64,000 nucleotides of DNA from Anastatus disparis (GCA_017163975.1 JAFFSR010000251.1:5952001-6016000); one strand, 5' to 3'. Shown: positions 36,527 to 48,760, counted from the first letter of the stretch. The notes: generated by a model from the sequence alone, not told the origin. Numbers and translations are program-made.

Positions 36527-37706
36527 TCAATTCCAATATTTTATAATGTCCAGCATATACTGGTTATCAAATTTAAGAATATGTGGTTCTTTAAGTAAAT
36601 AAACTTGTTCTCCAATATGAAAATCTTTTATATTTAATTTTTGGTCGTAGTATCTTTTCGATTTTTCTTTTGCTTCTATTAAGTTTTCGTGAGCGGTCGA
36701 CTTAGCATAGTTAAATTTTGAAATTAATTCATCAAGGTGCATTTCATAGGTTCTTTCAGTTACTTTTTGCTCAGATTCGGAAGGTAATTGAGCCTTATTG
36801 CCAAAAATTAATTCGTGGAGAGTAAAGCCATAAGCCGCGTGAACTGAAGTATTATAAGAAAATATAGCGCATTTGACTCACATATCCCATTCCGTTACCC
36901 CTATATACATTTTTAAATACTCGATCAAGCTATGATGACTACGTTCGAGAGATCCCATTGTCTGGGGCCTAAATGCGGTAGATCTAAATTGTTTAACCTT
37001 TTAAGGACGGGGATTTTGACGTTGAAATTTGACTTTTTTTTTAAACAATATTTGTGCATAAAATGAAAAAATATATCACATGGAGTGCCTGATAAAATTG
37101 GTGGTCGATATATCGACCAGTCCCGTCCTTAAAAGGTTAATTTTAAAAATCTTAGCGACCTTGGCTAGTAACTGACTGAAAGTTCGACCCGTGGTCAGTT
37201 TTAATTATTTTAGAACAACCAAAGCGACAAATAAAATCATGAACAAAAAGTTTAGCTATCATTTTAGTGGTTGTGTCGACAAGTGGTATGGCATCGGAAT
37301 TTTTAGTGAGATTACATTGAAGAGTTAATAAATACTTATGGCCAGCGACAGTGATGGGTAAGGGTCCTACGATATCCATTTCCAAGATTTCAAAAGCTTC
37401 TGTGAGAGTCGTAGTTATGGTCATTGGTTGCCTGTTTTTATCTCGAGTTGGCTTTTTCTTTTGATAGTCTTCACACGTGCGAACGTATTCGAAAATGTCT
37501 TCCTTCATTCCCGGCCAATAATACCGTTCGCGAATTCGCGCGTAGGTTTTAAAAGTTCCCTTATGCCCCCCGACAATTGAATCATGTGCTTCTATGATAA
37601 TATTCAATCTATTTTCGTCTGGTGGAACAATGACTTCGCCGATGCAAATCGTAATTTGTAAGTTTTTATTTTTCCAGTTTTCACGAAGAGATATTTCGAT
37701 TGGCAA
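36527..37706 (-). pseudogene. Ty3/Gypsy integrase fragment
   Basis: The minus-strand reading has the integrase zinc-binding region (HDSIVGGHKGTFKTYARIRE, YYWPGMKEDI, VRTCEDYQKKK), then catalytic-core words LEMDIVGPLP and IIKTDHGSNF, then after an insertion SLERSHHSLIEYLK, AYGFTLHELIFGNKA and the C-terminal SKRYYDQKLN. Integrases join retroelement DNA to the host genome. Decay is clear: the second zinc Cys is lost (CEDY where C-x2-C is expected), TDQGSNF reads TDHGSNF, an in-frame stop follows EWDM, and a 140-bp MITE at 36997-37136 splits the core. No protease, reverse transcriptase or RNase H remains upstream. LTR copy C at 39240-40304 lies on the 5' side and could belong to the same element. 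Confidence 0.85.
36997..37136. mobile_element. 140-bp piggyBac-like MITE
   Basis: Perfect CCTTTTAAGGACGGG terminal repeats flanked by TTAA on both sides (36993-36996, 37137-37140), the piggyBac target. A GGTCGATATATCGACC palindrome is internal. Inserted in the Gypsy integrase frame. Confidence 0.85.
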
Positions 37707-38628
37707 CGTTCTGCGCGTTTAAATGAACTTAATTTATTAAACTTAAATATCCTTAGTTAAATATCTGGTCTTAAACTGGCTTTATAATTACAATAATTCT
37801 TAAATGAAATTTTAATAGTAGTTTAAACTTTAACAAATTTTAAATAATCCAATATTTGTTAATTGAAAAATTTCCTTTATTCTTATTAGATTCTAACTAT
37901 TTAATCAAAAAAATTTTAAATTGCACTTAAAGCTAATTAAATCTTAGATAACTAGTTAATCAATAATAAACAATAAGCCAAAATAAAATTAAATAATTTT
38001 ATTAAATCTTAATATTCTTCAACAGTAAATTAAATTTATTACTAAGTGAGACGCTTAAATCTTTTAACTAAATTTTAAATAATTGAGTAGAATTTCAATC
38101 AAGTAATTTATCTTTTAATTTACTTAAATCTAATTCAAATTAAATCGTAAATAATTAATTCTTATTGAATCTAAATAATAATAGGTATTAGATTAATTAC
38201 TGCTCAAATCTCTAAACTAAATCTTAAATGATTTTAAATTGAATAGAATCTCAATTACTAGGTAATTAATCCTTTAACTTGCTAATTTTATTCTTAAATC
38301 GAAATTAAATCTTAATTATAACTTTTATTTTTAATTAGACATACTCTTTAACGATTAATTTAATATTAAACTAACTTTGTGTTTATTTTTATTAGCTCAT
38401 TATATCTTAAACAAATAATCCTTAACTGATCTTAAATCTAAGCCTTAAACAATTTTAAATTAAATAAAATCTTAAAATTTATCTATGCCTTAAGCAATTT
38501 AAAATAAAATCTTAAAATTTTAACATTTAGCGTTCAATTTATAATATCTAAAACTAATTACCAAATTTTAATAATTAAATTTATAATCAAATCTCGATCT
38601 TAGTATAATATGAATCTTTAATGATTAA
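37707..38628. other. Extremely AT-rich simple region
   Basis: Repeating TTAAATCTTAAAT/TTAATTAA words with no open frame. Its composition resembles the AT part of LTR copies B and C. Possibly a decayed leader of the neighbouring retroelement. Confidence 0.35.
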
Positions 38629-39089
38629 GGTGGTTCACACGACTAACGTGTTTTTTCAAGATATTCTTGAAATTGTAGGTATAGTTCAATAAAGGCAATG
38701 TGAATATCATATTAAAATTTCAGAACATTTCATCGTTTCGTTTTTGATTAATCGATGTTCAAAGTTTTACAAATTACATTGGAAGTATATCTATATATAT
38801 TGAAATTTTTATACTTCGTACCTGTTAACCACAATATCTCATAAACTACATTCAAATTGTGATTGAAAATTTAAAAATATATAAAGGAACTAATAATAAA
38901 CATTTTCCAACAAGATTCGCGCAAATTCATCGTTTTATTAAAGAGATAAAGTGTTTTGAAAATGTAATTATTAGATAAACGATGCATATATCGTTCACAT
39001 TTACGTTGCTACGCATGCGCAACTGGATCATATGAGCGCTATCTCTTTCTCTCACAGCTAGTTTTCTCTCTCTTACCGAGTGAACCACC
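38629..39089. mobile_element. 461-bp piggyBac-like MITE
   Basis: GGTGGTTCAC and inverse GTGAACCACC ends flanked by TTAA duplications (38625-38628, 39090-39093). Non-coding interior. Confidence 0.8.
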
Positions 39090-39239
39090 TTAATTTAACG
39101 TTAACTATATTTTAAATTATTAAATAAATTAAAACTTTTAGTTATAAATATACTAATTTTATTTTGCTCAGGCTACTTAGCTATAGACTTTGCTGATGAC
39201 GCAACACGTTGATGATTGTTGAAGAGGTGCTGTCAATCT

Positions 39240-40089
39240 ATTTATTTATTATTGATGGAGACTTAATAAGACGTATAAATATAAATATCGATGCTCCAAG
39301 CGTAACGTCTAGGAGATCAATGAGCTTCTGAATCTTGGTTCCTTGGGTTTTTATAGCTTCAACTGAAAGGCCTTCCCCTTGGGCTGATGCAATAGTTCCA
39401 GTAATGACATCAGCGGGAGTTGGGGTTCCTAGTATTGTTTACGAGACTTTAAGCTGATGTAATATTCGTTGAAATTGTGTCAGAAGGGTCGGGGTTCCTA
39501 GCATGGTTCGAATGCTTTTAGGCTGATCTTCCTTATAATAACATCAGAGGGGTTAGGTTTCCCAGTATTGATTTGTGTGATTTAGGCTGATGCAATAATC
39601 CGTGTAGTAACATCAGCGGGGTTGGAGGTTCCTAGTATTGTTTATTCGTTTTGGTTGATGCAACATTCCCTGAACCATCCATCATCCTGTTCCATGGTTC
39701 CTAATAAAGTTCTGATGCAACATTTCCCTATAAATATTATTATTTTAATTAATTAAGTAACCATTTTATTTTCTAAGTAGGCCGATCGTAATTATTAGTT
39801 AATTTATTCATTTTCATTGTTTATTTAAATTTTCTATAATTTTAAACTATCTTTTTATGCAATCTGTGCGAAATTTCTTAAGCTAATTAGTTTATTTAAT
39901 TATTAGGTTGCTCTTTAATTATTTATTTCAATTAGTTACTTGCTAGTTACTTGGTTTGTTTATTTATTGTTATTTCCCATTATACCCTTATGTAGCCTAA
40001 GTGTATTTTAAGCTAATTAATTATCGTTTAATTTATTTATTAATTATCGTTAATTAATTAATTTATTGTTCTATTTATTAGTTACTGTA

Positions 40090-40156
<67 letters not shown>

Positions 40157-40304
40157 CATTATAAACATTAAATTATATTATTTAAACAATTAAATTTAAT
40201 TGTTTAAGAAAAGGATCGATTTTAAGTTAGTAAGGGTTCGAGAGTTCTCGAGCCATACCACCATCTATATCGTTGCATATTTCATGAGGGATATATTCTT
40301 AACA
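39240..40304. mobile_element. LTR-like repeat, copy C (5' truncated)
   Basis: Joins the family at ATTGATGGAGACTTAATAAG, as in copy A at about 19243, runs through the TGATGCAATA/AACATCAGC units and ends TTCTTAACA. It carries the uninterrupted version of the F3 insertion site (about 39773-39790). Confidence 0.65.
40092..40152. repeat. (TA)n microsatellite inside LTR copy C
   Basis: About 60 bp of pure TA; absent at the same place in copy B. Confidence 0.95.
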
Positions 40305-40599
40305 CTTGCATTAAATTCAGTGTATGTATTGTACCAAATAACAATTTCATTTTTTTCTGTCCTATCTTATTTTTTTAAATGTTTCATCTTTTTATTATCC
40401 AAACCTATAAAAAAAATAGCAGTATTCAGAGATATAAAAAAAATCAGATTTTTTATAAAAGCATATATTTATCTCATGGTGAAGAAGCATAGGCTTTTTT
40501 TAAATCTTATTTTTAGCAAAACACTTTGAACACTTTATAATTCTTCCTATATAATTTTCAAGTTATTACCATAAAAATATGTGGTATTCTGGATTTTGA

Positions 40600-40740
40600 G
40601 AAATTTGAAAATTGAGTATCTCAAAAATAAGGCCACGTTGGGCTCTAAAACTTTGTAGATTATTTATTTTAGTTGTTCAGAATCTACTCATGAAGTTTGG
40701 TTCAAATCTTTAAACCGAAAGTGAAGCCCTTATAAGTCGT
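40600..40740. mobile_element. Single arm of a foldback, inverted relative of 16.02-16.2 kb
   Basis: GGGCTCTAAAACT, TTGTTCAGAAT and ATGAAGTTTGGTTCAAA are the inverse of words at 16050-16150. It ends about 50 bp before receptor exon 2. Confidence 0.45.
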
Positions 40741-40790
40741 TTCTACTTTAGTGATGAATGAATAAATAATCCTTTTTACATTCCAAATAG

Positions 40791-43700
40791 ATTACTCTGT
40801 TATACAAAGATTGGAACACAGATGTGTGCATCACAGTCGAAACTTGTTTGTCGCTATTATTTATTCTAGGTTGCACAGCAAAATATTCTTTTGCACAATT
40901 ACGAATGCCACAGGTATAATAAAAATTATAATATTATTAACATGCTTACAAAGAATAAAATAACACACATATATATATCAAGATTTACTTAAAATTTTCA
41001 ATGATAAATATTTGTATTTAACTAGCTCAAATCATTATTAATAAAAATCGCCCAAGATTGGGAACTGATAACAAATGAATCGGAGCTTGGAATTTTACAT
41101 AAATATAGTAAACAAGGACAAAAGTTAGTTATGTTTTATACAAGTACGTAGATATTATTTAATAGTATATTATGCACCAAGGGAAACAAGTGGATTGTGG
41201 GCGTACATTAAGCATTGTCGCATGAGCCAAGCGAGATTACATTTATTCAGGCGCTCGGAGTATACTTGTTTCCAGAGGGCAATATTAGTTATTTATGCTC
41301 TTTGGACGGGAGTCGCTTGATTATGTCGAGGGATATTTGTAGTGAAAAGGGATAGAAAAGTTGAGGCCCCGCCAGCAGCCGAGATTATTCTATTCCCCTT
41401 TCAAATAATCCGAGACATATCAAGTGACTCTTGGTCATGGTGCATAAACAATTTTTCGGCTCTGGCGTCCATATCCGGGCTTTAATCGTATAAAAAAATT
41501 CATAAACTTAAAAATGTATTGATAACTTTGGACTATTAAAAATTGCAAAAATTATATTGGCTTAGAAACCATTCATTAATTTGTATAAAAAATTTCATAC
41601 ACTTGAAAAATTATATAAGTAAAATTACAAGTGAGAAAAATTATTCATAAGTTCATTTATTTTATCATCCTAATCATTATCACTTTCACTATCACTTGTG
41701 TAATTTTTATTTTTATTTAATAACATGAACATAATTAAAAAATAAAATAAAATTTTCATGTATAGAACAGCGAGTACTAAGAGCGAATGATTCCTTTTGT
41801 TACTGCGCTGCTATCGGCTCGTCGATACATGTTTGATTTCAGATTTATTTTCGAAGGTATGTAAATCATTAGTTGATGAGAACAAGAGCTTTATTTTTCT
41901 TTCTTTTTCTCCATCGTTGCTGTAGTCATTAATGTGTGTGGCGCTTGCATATCTGCGCAGAGAGGAAATTCTAACATTATCCCTCCTTTTTCTTTCTGTA
42001 GCTTGAATGTTTGGAGCTTGGACCTCCTCGACCTTTATGCGATGATTATGGCCGAAAAGGAATGATTATAGCCGAGGAGCAAATGATTATAGTCAAAGAG
42101 CGAATGATTATAGTCGAAGAGCGGTTCTCCGACGGAATCAATCCTTAACGTGTTTAGCGTGCTCAATACGTTGAGGCTCGGTTATGGACACCCGAGCTGA
42201 AAACGATTTTTTATCCTACCCACCGGAAGTACGCAAAAAAATAATAATAAATTATAAAATAAAAATTCTTAAAAAAATAAAAAGTGATAAAAGTACGATA
42301 AGAAATAAAAATTCTTTAAAATAAACGAATGATTCTGTAACAGAGACAACATATTTCAATTAATTTAATTATTTTTCAAGACTCACAACTAATTTTAACT
42401 ATTTCAATAATTCTTAAAAAAACACCAATAATTCGGCTAGAAGTGAAATAAACTATACTTTACAGCGAGCACTTTATAGATAAAAAAGACTTAATGTTTC
42501 TTTATTGTAAATTCTGTAATATGGCTAAATCAAATTTAGTCTCACACAATAATTTAAATATTAATTTTTAGTTTACATATACTTTGCATGGATTTTAATG
42601 ATACTAACACCATTTCTACCATACGTATTAGATAACATTTTTCCACTGGAAAATGAAACTCGACCATTAATATATTCGCTTTATGCAGACTACGTATATT
42701 TCAATGAAACTGATCATCACTACTTAGCTTGCACACATCAATCTATAGTTTTTCTTCACAGTACATTTTTAGGCACGACCGCTATACGGAAGTGCCTTAT
42801 ATTTTCGACATCGCGAAAAATGTAACCCTTCAAAATATGTTATTTTATGATAAAAAAACTTATTTTTATAGCAAAATAAGACTATTACGAGGCTTACTTA
42901 AAATGTATGTATGGATGTATGTGTGTGAGAAATCAAGTTTATGAATTTTCTCGACGAGTTTTTACCCGATCTGAATGATTCAAACGGGAAATTGTTTCAA
43001 ATAATAACACAAGTAAACGTTCCTATTGTGGAAAAAATCGTTGGAAGCGTTTTTAAATAAGCGCCTTTTAAATGGTCAAAAAAATAGATTTTTGGTAATA
43101 ACTTGAAAAATACGATTTTTTTTTAAAAGTATATAGAATAAAAGTTATAGAATATAAAAAAATAAATCTTTTTTATATTATACATTTTTTTCTAAAAATA
43201 ATATTTTTCAAATTATTCATGAAAATTGTTGAAATTAAAGGCTTTTTAATGATAAATTGATAAATATTATTTAAAAAAAAATATGTATAATATTAAAAAG
43301 ATGTATCTTATTTTTTTCTATAAATTTTATTTCATATACTTTTTTTGAAAATTCGTTTTTTTCAAGTTATTTCCAAAAAATCATTTATTTTACCTCTGAA
43401 AGGATAACTGTTTTAAAACAGCTCGAACTATTTTTTTTAAACTGCCAACATTTATTTGTATTATTGTTTTAAATTATCCCCATTGAAATGATTCAGATCA
43501 AATAAAAACTTTATACAAAACTTTACTTTTAAGCTACTAAACTATAAAATAATTTTTTTTTCTTATAACTTTTGATAGATTATCCTATCCAAAATTTAAA
43601 AAAATATACATTAATAAAAATATGTCTTTTTCACATAACATAAATTTTTTCAAAATCAATCAACTTAATTCACAAGAAAATATTAAATAATTATAAATTT

Positions 43701-44093
43701 GATTTTTTAAATAAATACAATAAATTCAAACCTTCTGTTGAAAGATGCGGTAAAAAATTCAATGAAAAAAAGAAATAAGATTAACTTTTAATGCTTTTGC
43801 GGTTGTAAATGATTTGCTCTAATATTCTTTGAATATCAAATAGCGAGCGCGAAGCGCGAGCGTTTTCGGTCGTGCCTTATATGCAAGAAGCGGAGCTTTT
43901 TGCATGCCTTGCATTGCGAAGCGATGCAAGGCCCGAGGGCATTTCAGAGCTGAGCGAAGCGAAGCTCTGAAAAGACCGAGGTGCGAGCTACAGCGGCCCT
44001 TTGGGCCGCTGTGGCGAGCTAGTTATTTGCTGGTCTTGATACTTTATATGTCCTCACAGTTCAACATACTTGCGGATTATTTGCAATAACAAG
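40791..44093 (+). CDS. Odorant receptor exons 2-4
   Basis: Exon 2 (40791-40913, 41 codons, ITLLYKDWNTDVCITVETCL...) follows the acceptor CCAAATAG. Exon 3 (41026-41143) carries the family word LLIKIAQDWELITNE. Exon 4 begins at 42572 with IYIYFAWILMILTPFLPYVL, an outer-loop/TM region, and is interrupted after STFL at 42771. Coding sequence resumes at 44026 with FAGLDTLYVLTVQHTCGLF and stops at the donor 44094 in phase 2. Intron 3 carries a MITE. Confidence 0.85.
41171..41446. mobile_element. 276-bp MITE with TATGCACCA ends
   Basis: TATGCACCA and inverse TGGTGCATA at the ends, with looser pairing (AACAAGTG / CAAGTGACT) further in. GC-richer than flanking DNA, non-coding, in receptor intron 3. 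Confidence 0.5.
42772..44022. mobile_element. 1251-bp insertion in receptor exon 4, TTA duplication
   Basis: Flanked by TTA at 42769-42771 and 44023-44025. GGCACGACCG at 42772 pairs with CGGTCGTGCC at 43867-43876, which is itself followed by TTA. The insert may therefore be a 1.1-kb foldback (arms include CGATCTGAATGATTCAAACG near 42970 and its inverse near 43480) plus a 146-bp tail. The tail (43877-44022) and adjoining 43840-43865 hold five GC-rich hairpins, e.g. GCCTTGCATTGCGAAG...ATGCAAGGC and CAGCGGCCCTTTGGGCCGCTG. Confidence 0.75.
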
Positions 44094-44459
44094 GTAAAAC
44101 AAATTTCAATATTTCTTTTTGTTTATTATTATTTTTCCAACTTGCTTAATATATGCAATCACTAAAATATTATTACACATTTATTAATTTGAGATTTATA
44201 TTGAATTCTTTATTAATTCAATTTTTCATATGATGATGAACAGTATATCTTTTAGAAAAATATTAGGTGAATTCTCATCTGAGATCTCAAATGAGGTAAT
44301 TGGCTGAAATGTTTGTATTAAATCTCAAGTGAGATTTCATGTAATATCAAATTCAAAAATAAAATAATATAATTTCTTTTAATAAATAAGTAGTGATTTA
44401 ATCGTCTTGCACTAGCTCGTCATACGGGCCTTCAGATAAAAAATTATGTTTAAAAAATC
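44094..44459. other. Start of receptor intron 4
   Basis: AT-rich. TGAGATCTCA-like words recur (44280-44330). No gene. Confidence 0.3.
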
Positions 44460-44670
44460 TATTTTTCGCTATGCATTTTACTGCCCGAAAGTGCAACTTT
44501 CGTCCCGGCACCGAAAAACGAAAGTTGTATTTTCGGCCCGGGTATGGTGAAAAATAGTATATACACCACGGGAGGTAAAATGGCGACCCCATAGCACATG
44601 TAAATTGCAACCCGAGCCGGAGGCGAGGGTGGCAATTTACATGTGCTATGGACTCGCCAGTTCTTTACTT
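44460..44670. repeat. Two adjacent GC-rich hairpins
   Basis: CGAAAGTGCAACTTTCGT (44485-44502) pairs with ACGAAAGTTGTATTTTCG (44517-44534). Then CCATAGCACATGTAAATTGC (44589-44608) pairs exactly with GCAATTTACATGTGCTATGG (44632-44651) around CCGAGCCGGAGGCGAGG. Both loops carry the GAG/GCGAG style of core seen in the exon 4 insert. Confidence 0.75.
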
Positions 44671-45258
44671 CCCTAGACTATGTATGTCAGTGATTTATAA
44701 AAACTATTAAATCGTTGATGTTCAGAGATCCATCAAACTCCTGTTTTGAAAAAACTGGAATTACCATATGGTTTCAATTGAAAATTAAAATAAGAACAAA
44801 AAATACACATTGGGATAGTGGCAAAAAGGAAAAACACAGGGCTACAGGAATCCTATTGGAGTTATGGTTTTCTTACTTTGAACGGCAGTATTCCTCGATG
44901 CATCTTTTTCTTGCATTATTATTAAAATATGCAATTACGGCTTTATATGTAATATGCACCTGTTGTATCCTTTAAAGGAAAGTTTGATTGCTTTCTGAAC
45001 GTTAGTTATTTAATAAAGATTTTCGTACAGAATTTCAGACTCGATGGATAAATAATTTTTCTTACTACTCATTTAATTTATACATGATTCAGGGACATTG
45101 CATTATTTGTTTTTCAATTCTATGTTATATGAGATTTCATTTAAAATCTCAGGTAAAGTATTATGCAAAAAATTTTTTCAGTACCCGATCACATTTAACT
45201 TAAAATTTTAATAGGGTGACTGCAGTTTTTTTACTACGTTTTTATTAACTCGCTTTGG

Positions 45259-45260
<2 letters not shown>

Positions 45261-45312
<52 letters not shown>
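45261..45312. repeat. (TCTG)n microsatellite
   Basis: Thirteen tandem TCTG units in the middle of receptor intron 4. Confidence 0.95.
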
Positions 45313-45313
<1 letters not shown>

Positions 45314-45429
45314 TCGGTACGAATTTTGCAACCGATTGTAAACTAACTTCCTGATGAGCTAGAGACTTGAAATTTTAAATATAGCTCGGAACTGGATGAC
45401 AATGCAATATTATAAAAAAAATATATATA

Positions 45430-45880
45430 TCTACCGAACAATATATTAATATATTCAATCATATACGGAGATGTTGGCAAAATTGAAGATTTGAAGATTT
45501 TATATATAGATACACTTTTAACATTAGTGTCTAAACATCTTCGAAAATTTTAAAAATCTTCTTTTGATATATTAATATATTAATATATTAATATATTAAT
45601 ATATCAAATATAGTAATATATTAATATAGTAATATATTAATATATCAAATATATTAATATATTAATATATCAAATATATTAATATATTAATATATTCAAT
45701 ATTATATTTTTGCATGCATTGTTGGATAATATAATTAAATATATATTCCCACCGAAAAATATATTAATACAATTATATACGGAGATATTGGAAAAATTGA
45801 AATTTTGAAGATTTTATATATAGATATACTTTTAACATTAGTGTCTAACCATCTTCGAAAATTTTTAAAATTCTTTAACT
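45430..45880. repeat. Direct duplication with ATTAATAT satellite between copies
   Basis: About 120 bp (GAAGATTTTATATATAGATA, ACTTTTAACATTAGTGTCTA) occurs at 45440-45560 and again at 45760-45875. Between them 45565-45700 is a run of TTAATATA units. Confidence 0.75.
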
Positions 45881-46247
45881 TCTCATATTGCAATTAGACA
45901 TAAATTACAGCATTTTGTATTGTACATATAAAATTTGAGACTGTATTTTATTCATTGTATGGTCTATCAATGCATAAAACAATAAATTTTGGTTGAATTT
46001 CTAATAGCGTCATTATCGTCAAAATGGCGGGAAACTCAGCATGCGATTACGTGTTCTCTAAAAAAAATAGATGAAACACGTTTTAGTCCCTTGATAACAA
46101 TATATATGCTATATAATATGCACTGTTGGACAACACGATAAATAATATTAATAATAATAATAATAATACCAAAATGTATAAGATAATATCTAAATAAAAA
46201 AAAATTTTCAATCTACCACGTTTTTTAATTGAACTAAAAAGTATAAA

Positions 46248-46430
46248 ATAATATTAAAAATAAAAAAAAACTTTTTAATGTACTACGTTTTTATAATGAA
46301 CTAAAAAGTATAAAATAATGTGTAATAAAATGAGAAATGAATACTGATTTTATTACACATTATTTTATACTTTTTAGTTCATTATAAAAACGTAGTACAT
46401 TAAAAAGTTTTTTTTTATTTTTAATATTAT
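46248..46430. repeat. 84-bp near-perfect palindrome arms
   Basis: 46248-46331 and 46347-46430 are essentially exact reverse complements with a 15-bp spacer. A diverged direct copy of part of the left arm lies just upstream (46190-46250). The lack of arm divergence implies recent origin or gene-conversion. Confidence 0.85.
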
Positions 46431-46548
46431 TATAATGAAAGTCTCTGGGTAAGAGATGGGGTAGAAAATAAAAATCATGGAAATTTTATTTTTCGAGTCG
46501 GGAAGAACATTTGAAAAATTTGGAATTTTTCCAAGAGAATCTGACTAA

Positions 46549-47195
46549 CAAGGAGAGTGCATTGCATTTGGGTCTTGGATTTTCTTCTAACTTTGAGATA
46601 TTTTATGAAAAAAACCGCGTCCATTCGGTCCAACGCTCGATTTTTTCCGAGTTATCAGCAGTTTTATCTGTTTTGTTAAAAAATCTGTATCTGCTTTAGT
46701 TTTACAGTTTTTGAACTACTTATTCTATAATGTTTTTACTAACTGCATATTAAAGTTGAGATTATAACCTTTCAATTAAAATAAATGTGTTTAGAAAGCT
46801 CAAGTTTTTTAAAAGTTATAAGGGAATAAAAATAGCGCAAATATTTAGCTGAAAATATGCATAAAAAATAAATGCTATATTTTAGTCTGAATTTCATTTT
46901 AATTTTCTTCTCTTCATAACTTTTGAACAACTTGAGATTTTTTAACACGTTTTTTTTAATCGAAAGGTTTTAATCTCAATTTTAATATGAAATGAGTAAA
47001 AACCTTATGGAATAAGTAGTTCGAAAACTATAAAGCGGGTGCAAATTTTTTAGCGAAACAGACAAAACTGCTCATAACTCGGAAAAAATTGTGCGTTGGA
47101 TCGAATAGACGCGGCTTTTTTCATGATTTTATTTAAGAAAAGATATCCCAAAGTTAGAAGAAAATCCGAGACCCAAATGCAATGCACTCTCCTTG
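46549..47195. mobile_element. Foldback element F4 (CAAGGAGAGTG ends, TAA duplication)
   Basis: Termini CAAGGAGAGTGCATTGCATT and its inverse, with TAA at 46546-46548 and 47196-47198. Arms of about 300 bp diverge toward the centre. The internal 62-codon frame is not coding. Confidence 0.9.
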
Positions 47196-48239
47196 TAAGT
47201 ACATTACATTCATATAATTTTAATATTCATATTAAAAAAATAATTTTTGTTCATTAAATTTAAAAAGATTTATAAACTGTTCAAAATTTCCTGTAATATA
47301 ATCCTCAGAATTTTTAAAACATTTTCAAATTGAAATCGTAATATTATTTAGTGATTATTAGATGTTACGTATGAAATATGTATTATTATAAAATTTATAT
47401 TAATGTATTATATTATCAACTCCTAAAAGCTCAAGTGGAGAAAACATTTCCCATATTCCACAAACATTAGTTTAATAGCTAACCCTGAAAAAAGAGTGTC
47501 AAGCGGGGTAAAGGCATCTATATTTTTCGATTTTGAACATATTTTTTGTTTTTTTACAGCAGATACAAAACATTCCTCTCGACTCAAAAGGCTCGAATAA
47601 CGAGCCCATTTATCTTAGAAACACGATTCTTTAGATCTAATAACTTATTATATGTTCCTGAGTAAGGTATTCCAGGGGTTGTTGGGATGAGATGGTGTTT
47701 CTGAGTAAAGTATTCTAGGGGTTTTTGAGATGAGATAGGTAGAAAATAAAAGTCACGGAAATTCCATTTTTCGAGTTGGAAGGAACGTTTTGACCACCAT
47801 AACGTGATCCCATACTACTTAGGGTTCATACCCCTTCAGTAACTAATCACATATAAAAATATAGATGCTTGTACACCAAATGATTTTCGTGTATTAAGAT
47901 TAACTACAAAACTGGAATTTGTGAGGTATGGTTCGCTTGTGCTTTTAGGGGTTAAACTATAACATTTTTCAAATAAGTTTTTAGAATTTTCACTTTAAAA
48001 AATAAGTTTTTGTTTTATAATTATGTTTAAAAGAATTTAAATTCAAAATAATAGTTATTATTAATAATTATTTAGTTTATTGTTAGATACGTGCCATTTT
48101 ATTTACAGCACGTGTTAGAGCGTATAAATAATGTTGGTAGTGGATGCAAGTAATTATTAGTTAATAGTGGTGGTGGATGTAAAGGGGATGTTAATATATA
48201 TTTTTCTGGTAATGTCTCATAACAAATTTAAATTCTGTC
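47196..48239. other. Intronic DNA with a diverged direct repeat
   Basis: GTAGAAAATAAAAGTCACGG...TTTTTCGAG at 47730-47790 repeats 46460-46515. A 45-bp imperfect tandem (GAGTAA(G/A)GTATTC(C/T)AGGGG) lies at 47660-47730. No gene. Confidence 0.4.
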
Positions 48240-48760
48240 CCAGAGGAGGAGTAGTAGCGTGCTTGAAACGTAGGACAGTGATCAAAGTGGATTTTTTCAA
48301 CAATCGTGAATTTTTGGTGTTTAAGGGCAGTTAGATTGTCCTTCAATAACTAAATTTATTTTTATTTTTCAGTGTTCAACGGAGTAAATTTTTAAGTTTT
48401 TATTTCGAATTCTACACTGAAAACTAAAAGGACTAGCTACTAGACTTGAAGTTTAGCCAGAGCGCCTAAACGCACTATAGTATGCGCGCCGTAAAAGGGA
48501 TTAGTAGCTAGTCCCTCCGGCGCACTGAGAAGGCCCGAGAGCTCGATAGCTGCACCATAGAGCTCGATAGCAGCGCCATAGACGAGTGTAAAGGGAAGAT
48601 TCCCGCGTGGGCACAGTCGTCGAACTCGAAAGAGTTCGTCAGGGAGCCCGAAAGGCTAGAAGCGCCGCCTTTTCACGGGCGTTTTACTGGTCTTGGGCGA
48701 GGGTAATAGCTGAGCGAAAGAATTCTCAGTGTACGGGGGTGATTATAAACAAGAGCATTC
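48240..48760. other. Unexplained GC-rich block
   Basis: Sharp rise in GC. GGACTAGCTACTA (48430-48442) is inverted at 48502-48514, and GAGCTCGATAGC(T/A)GC(A/G)CCATAGA is tandemly duplicated near 48539-48580. The open frame from 48607 has no recognised motif. It sits just beyond the polymerase remnant and may be part of a mobile-element end. Confidence 0.35.
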
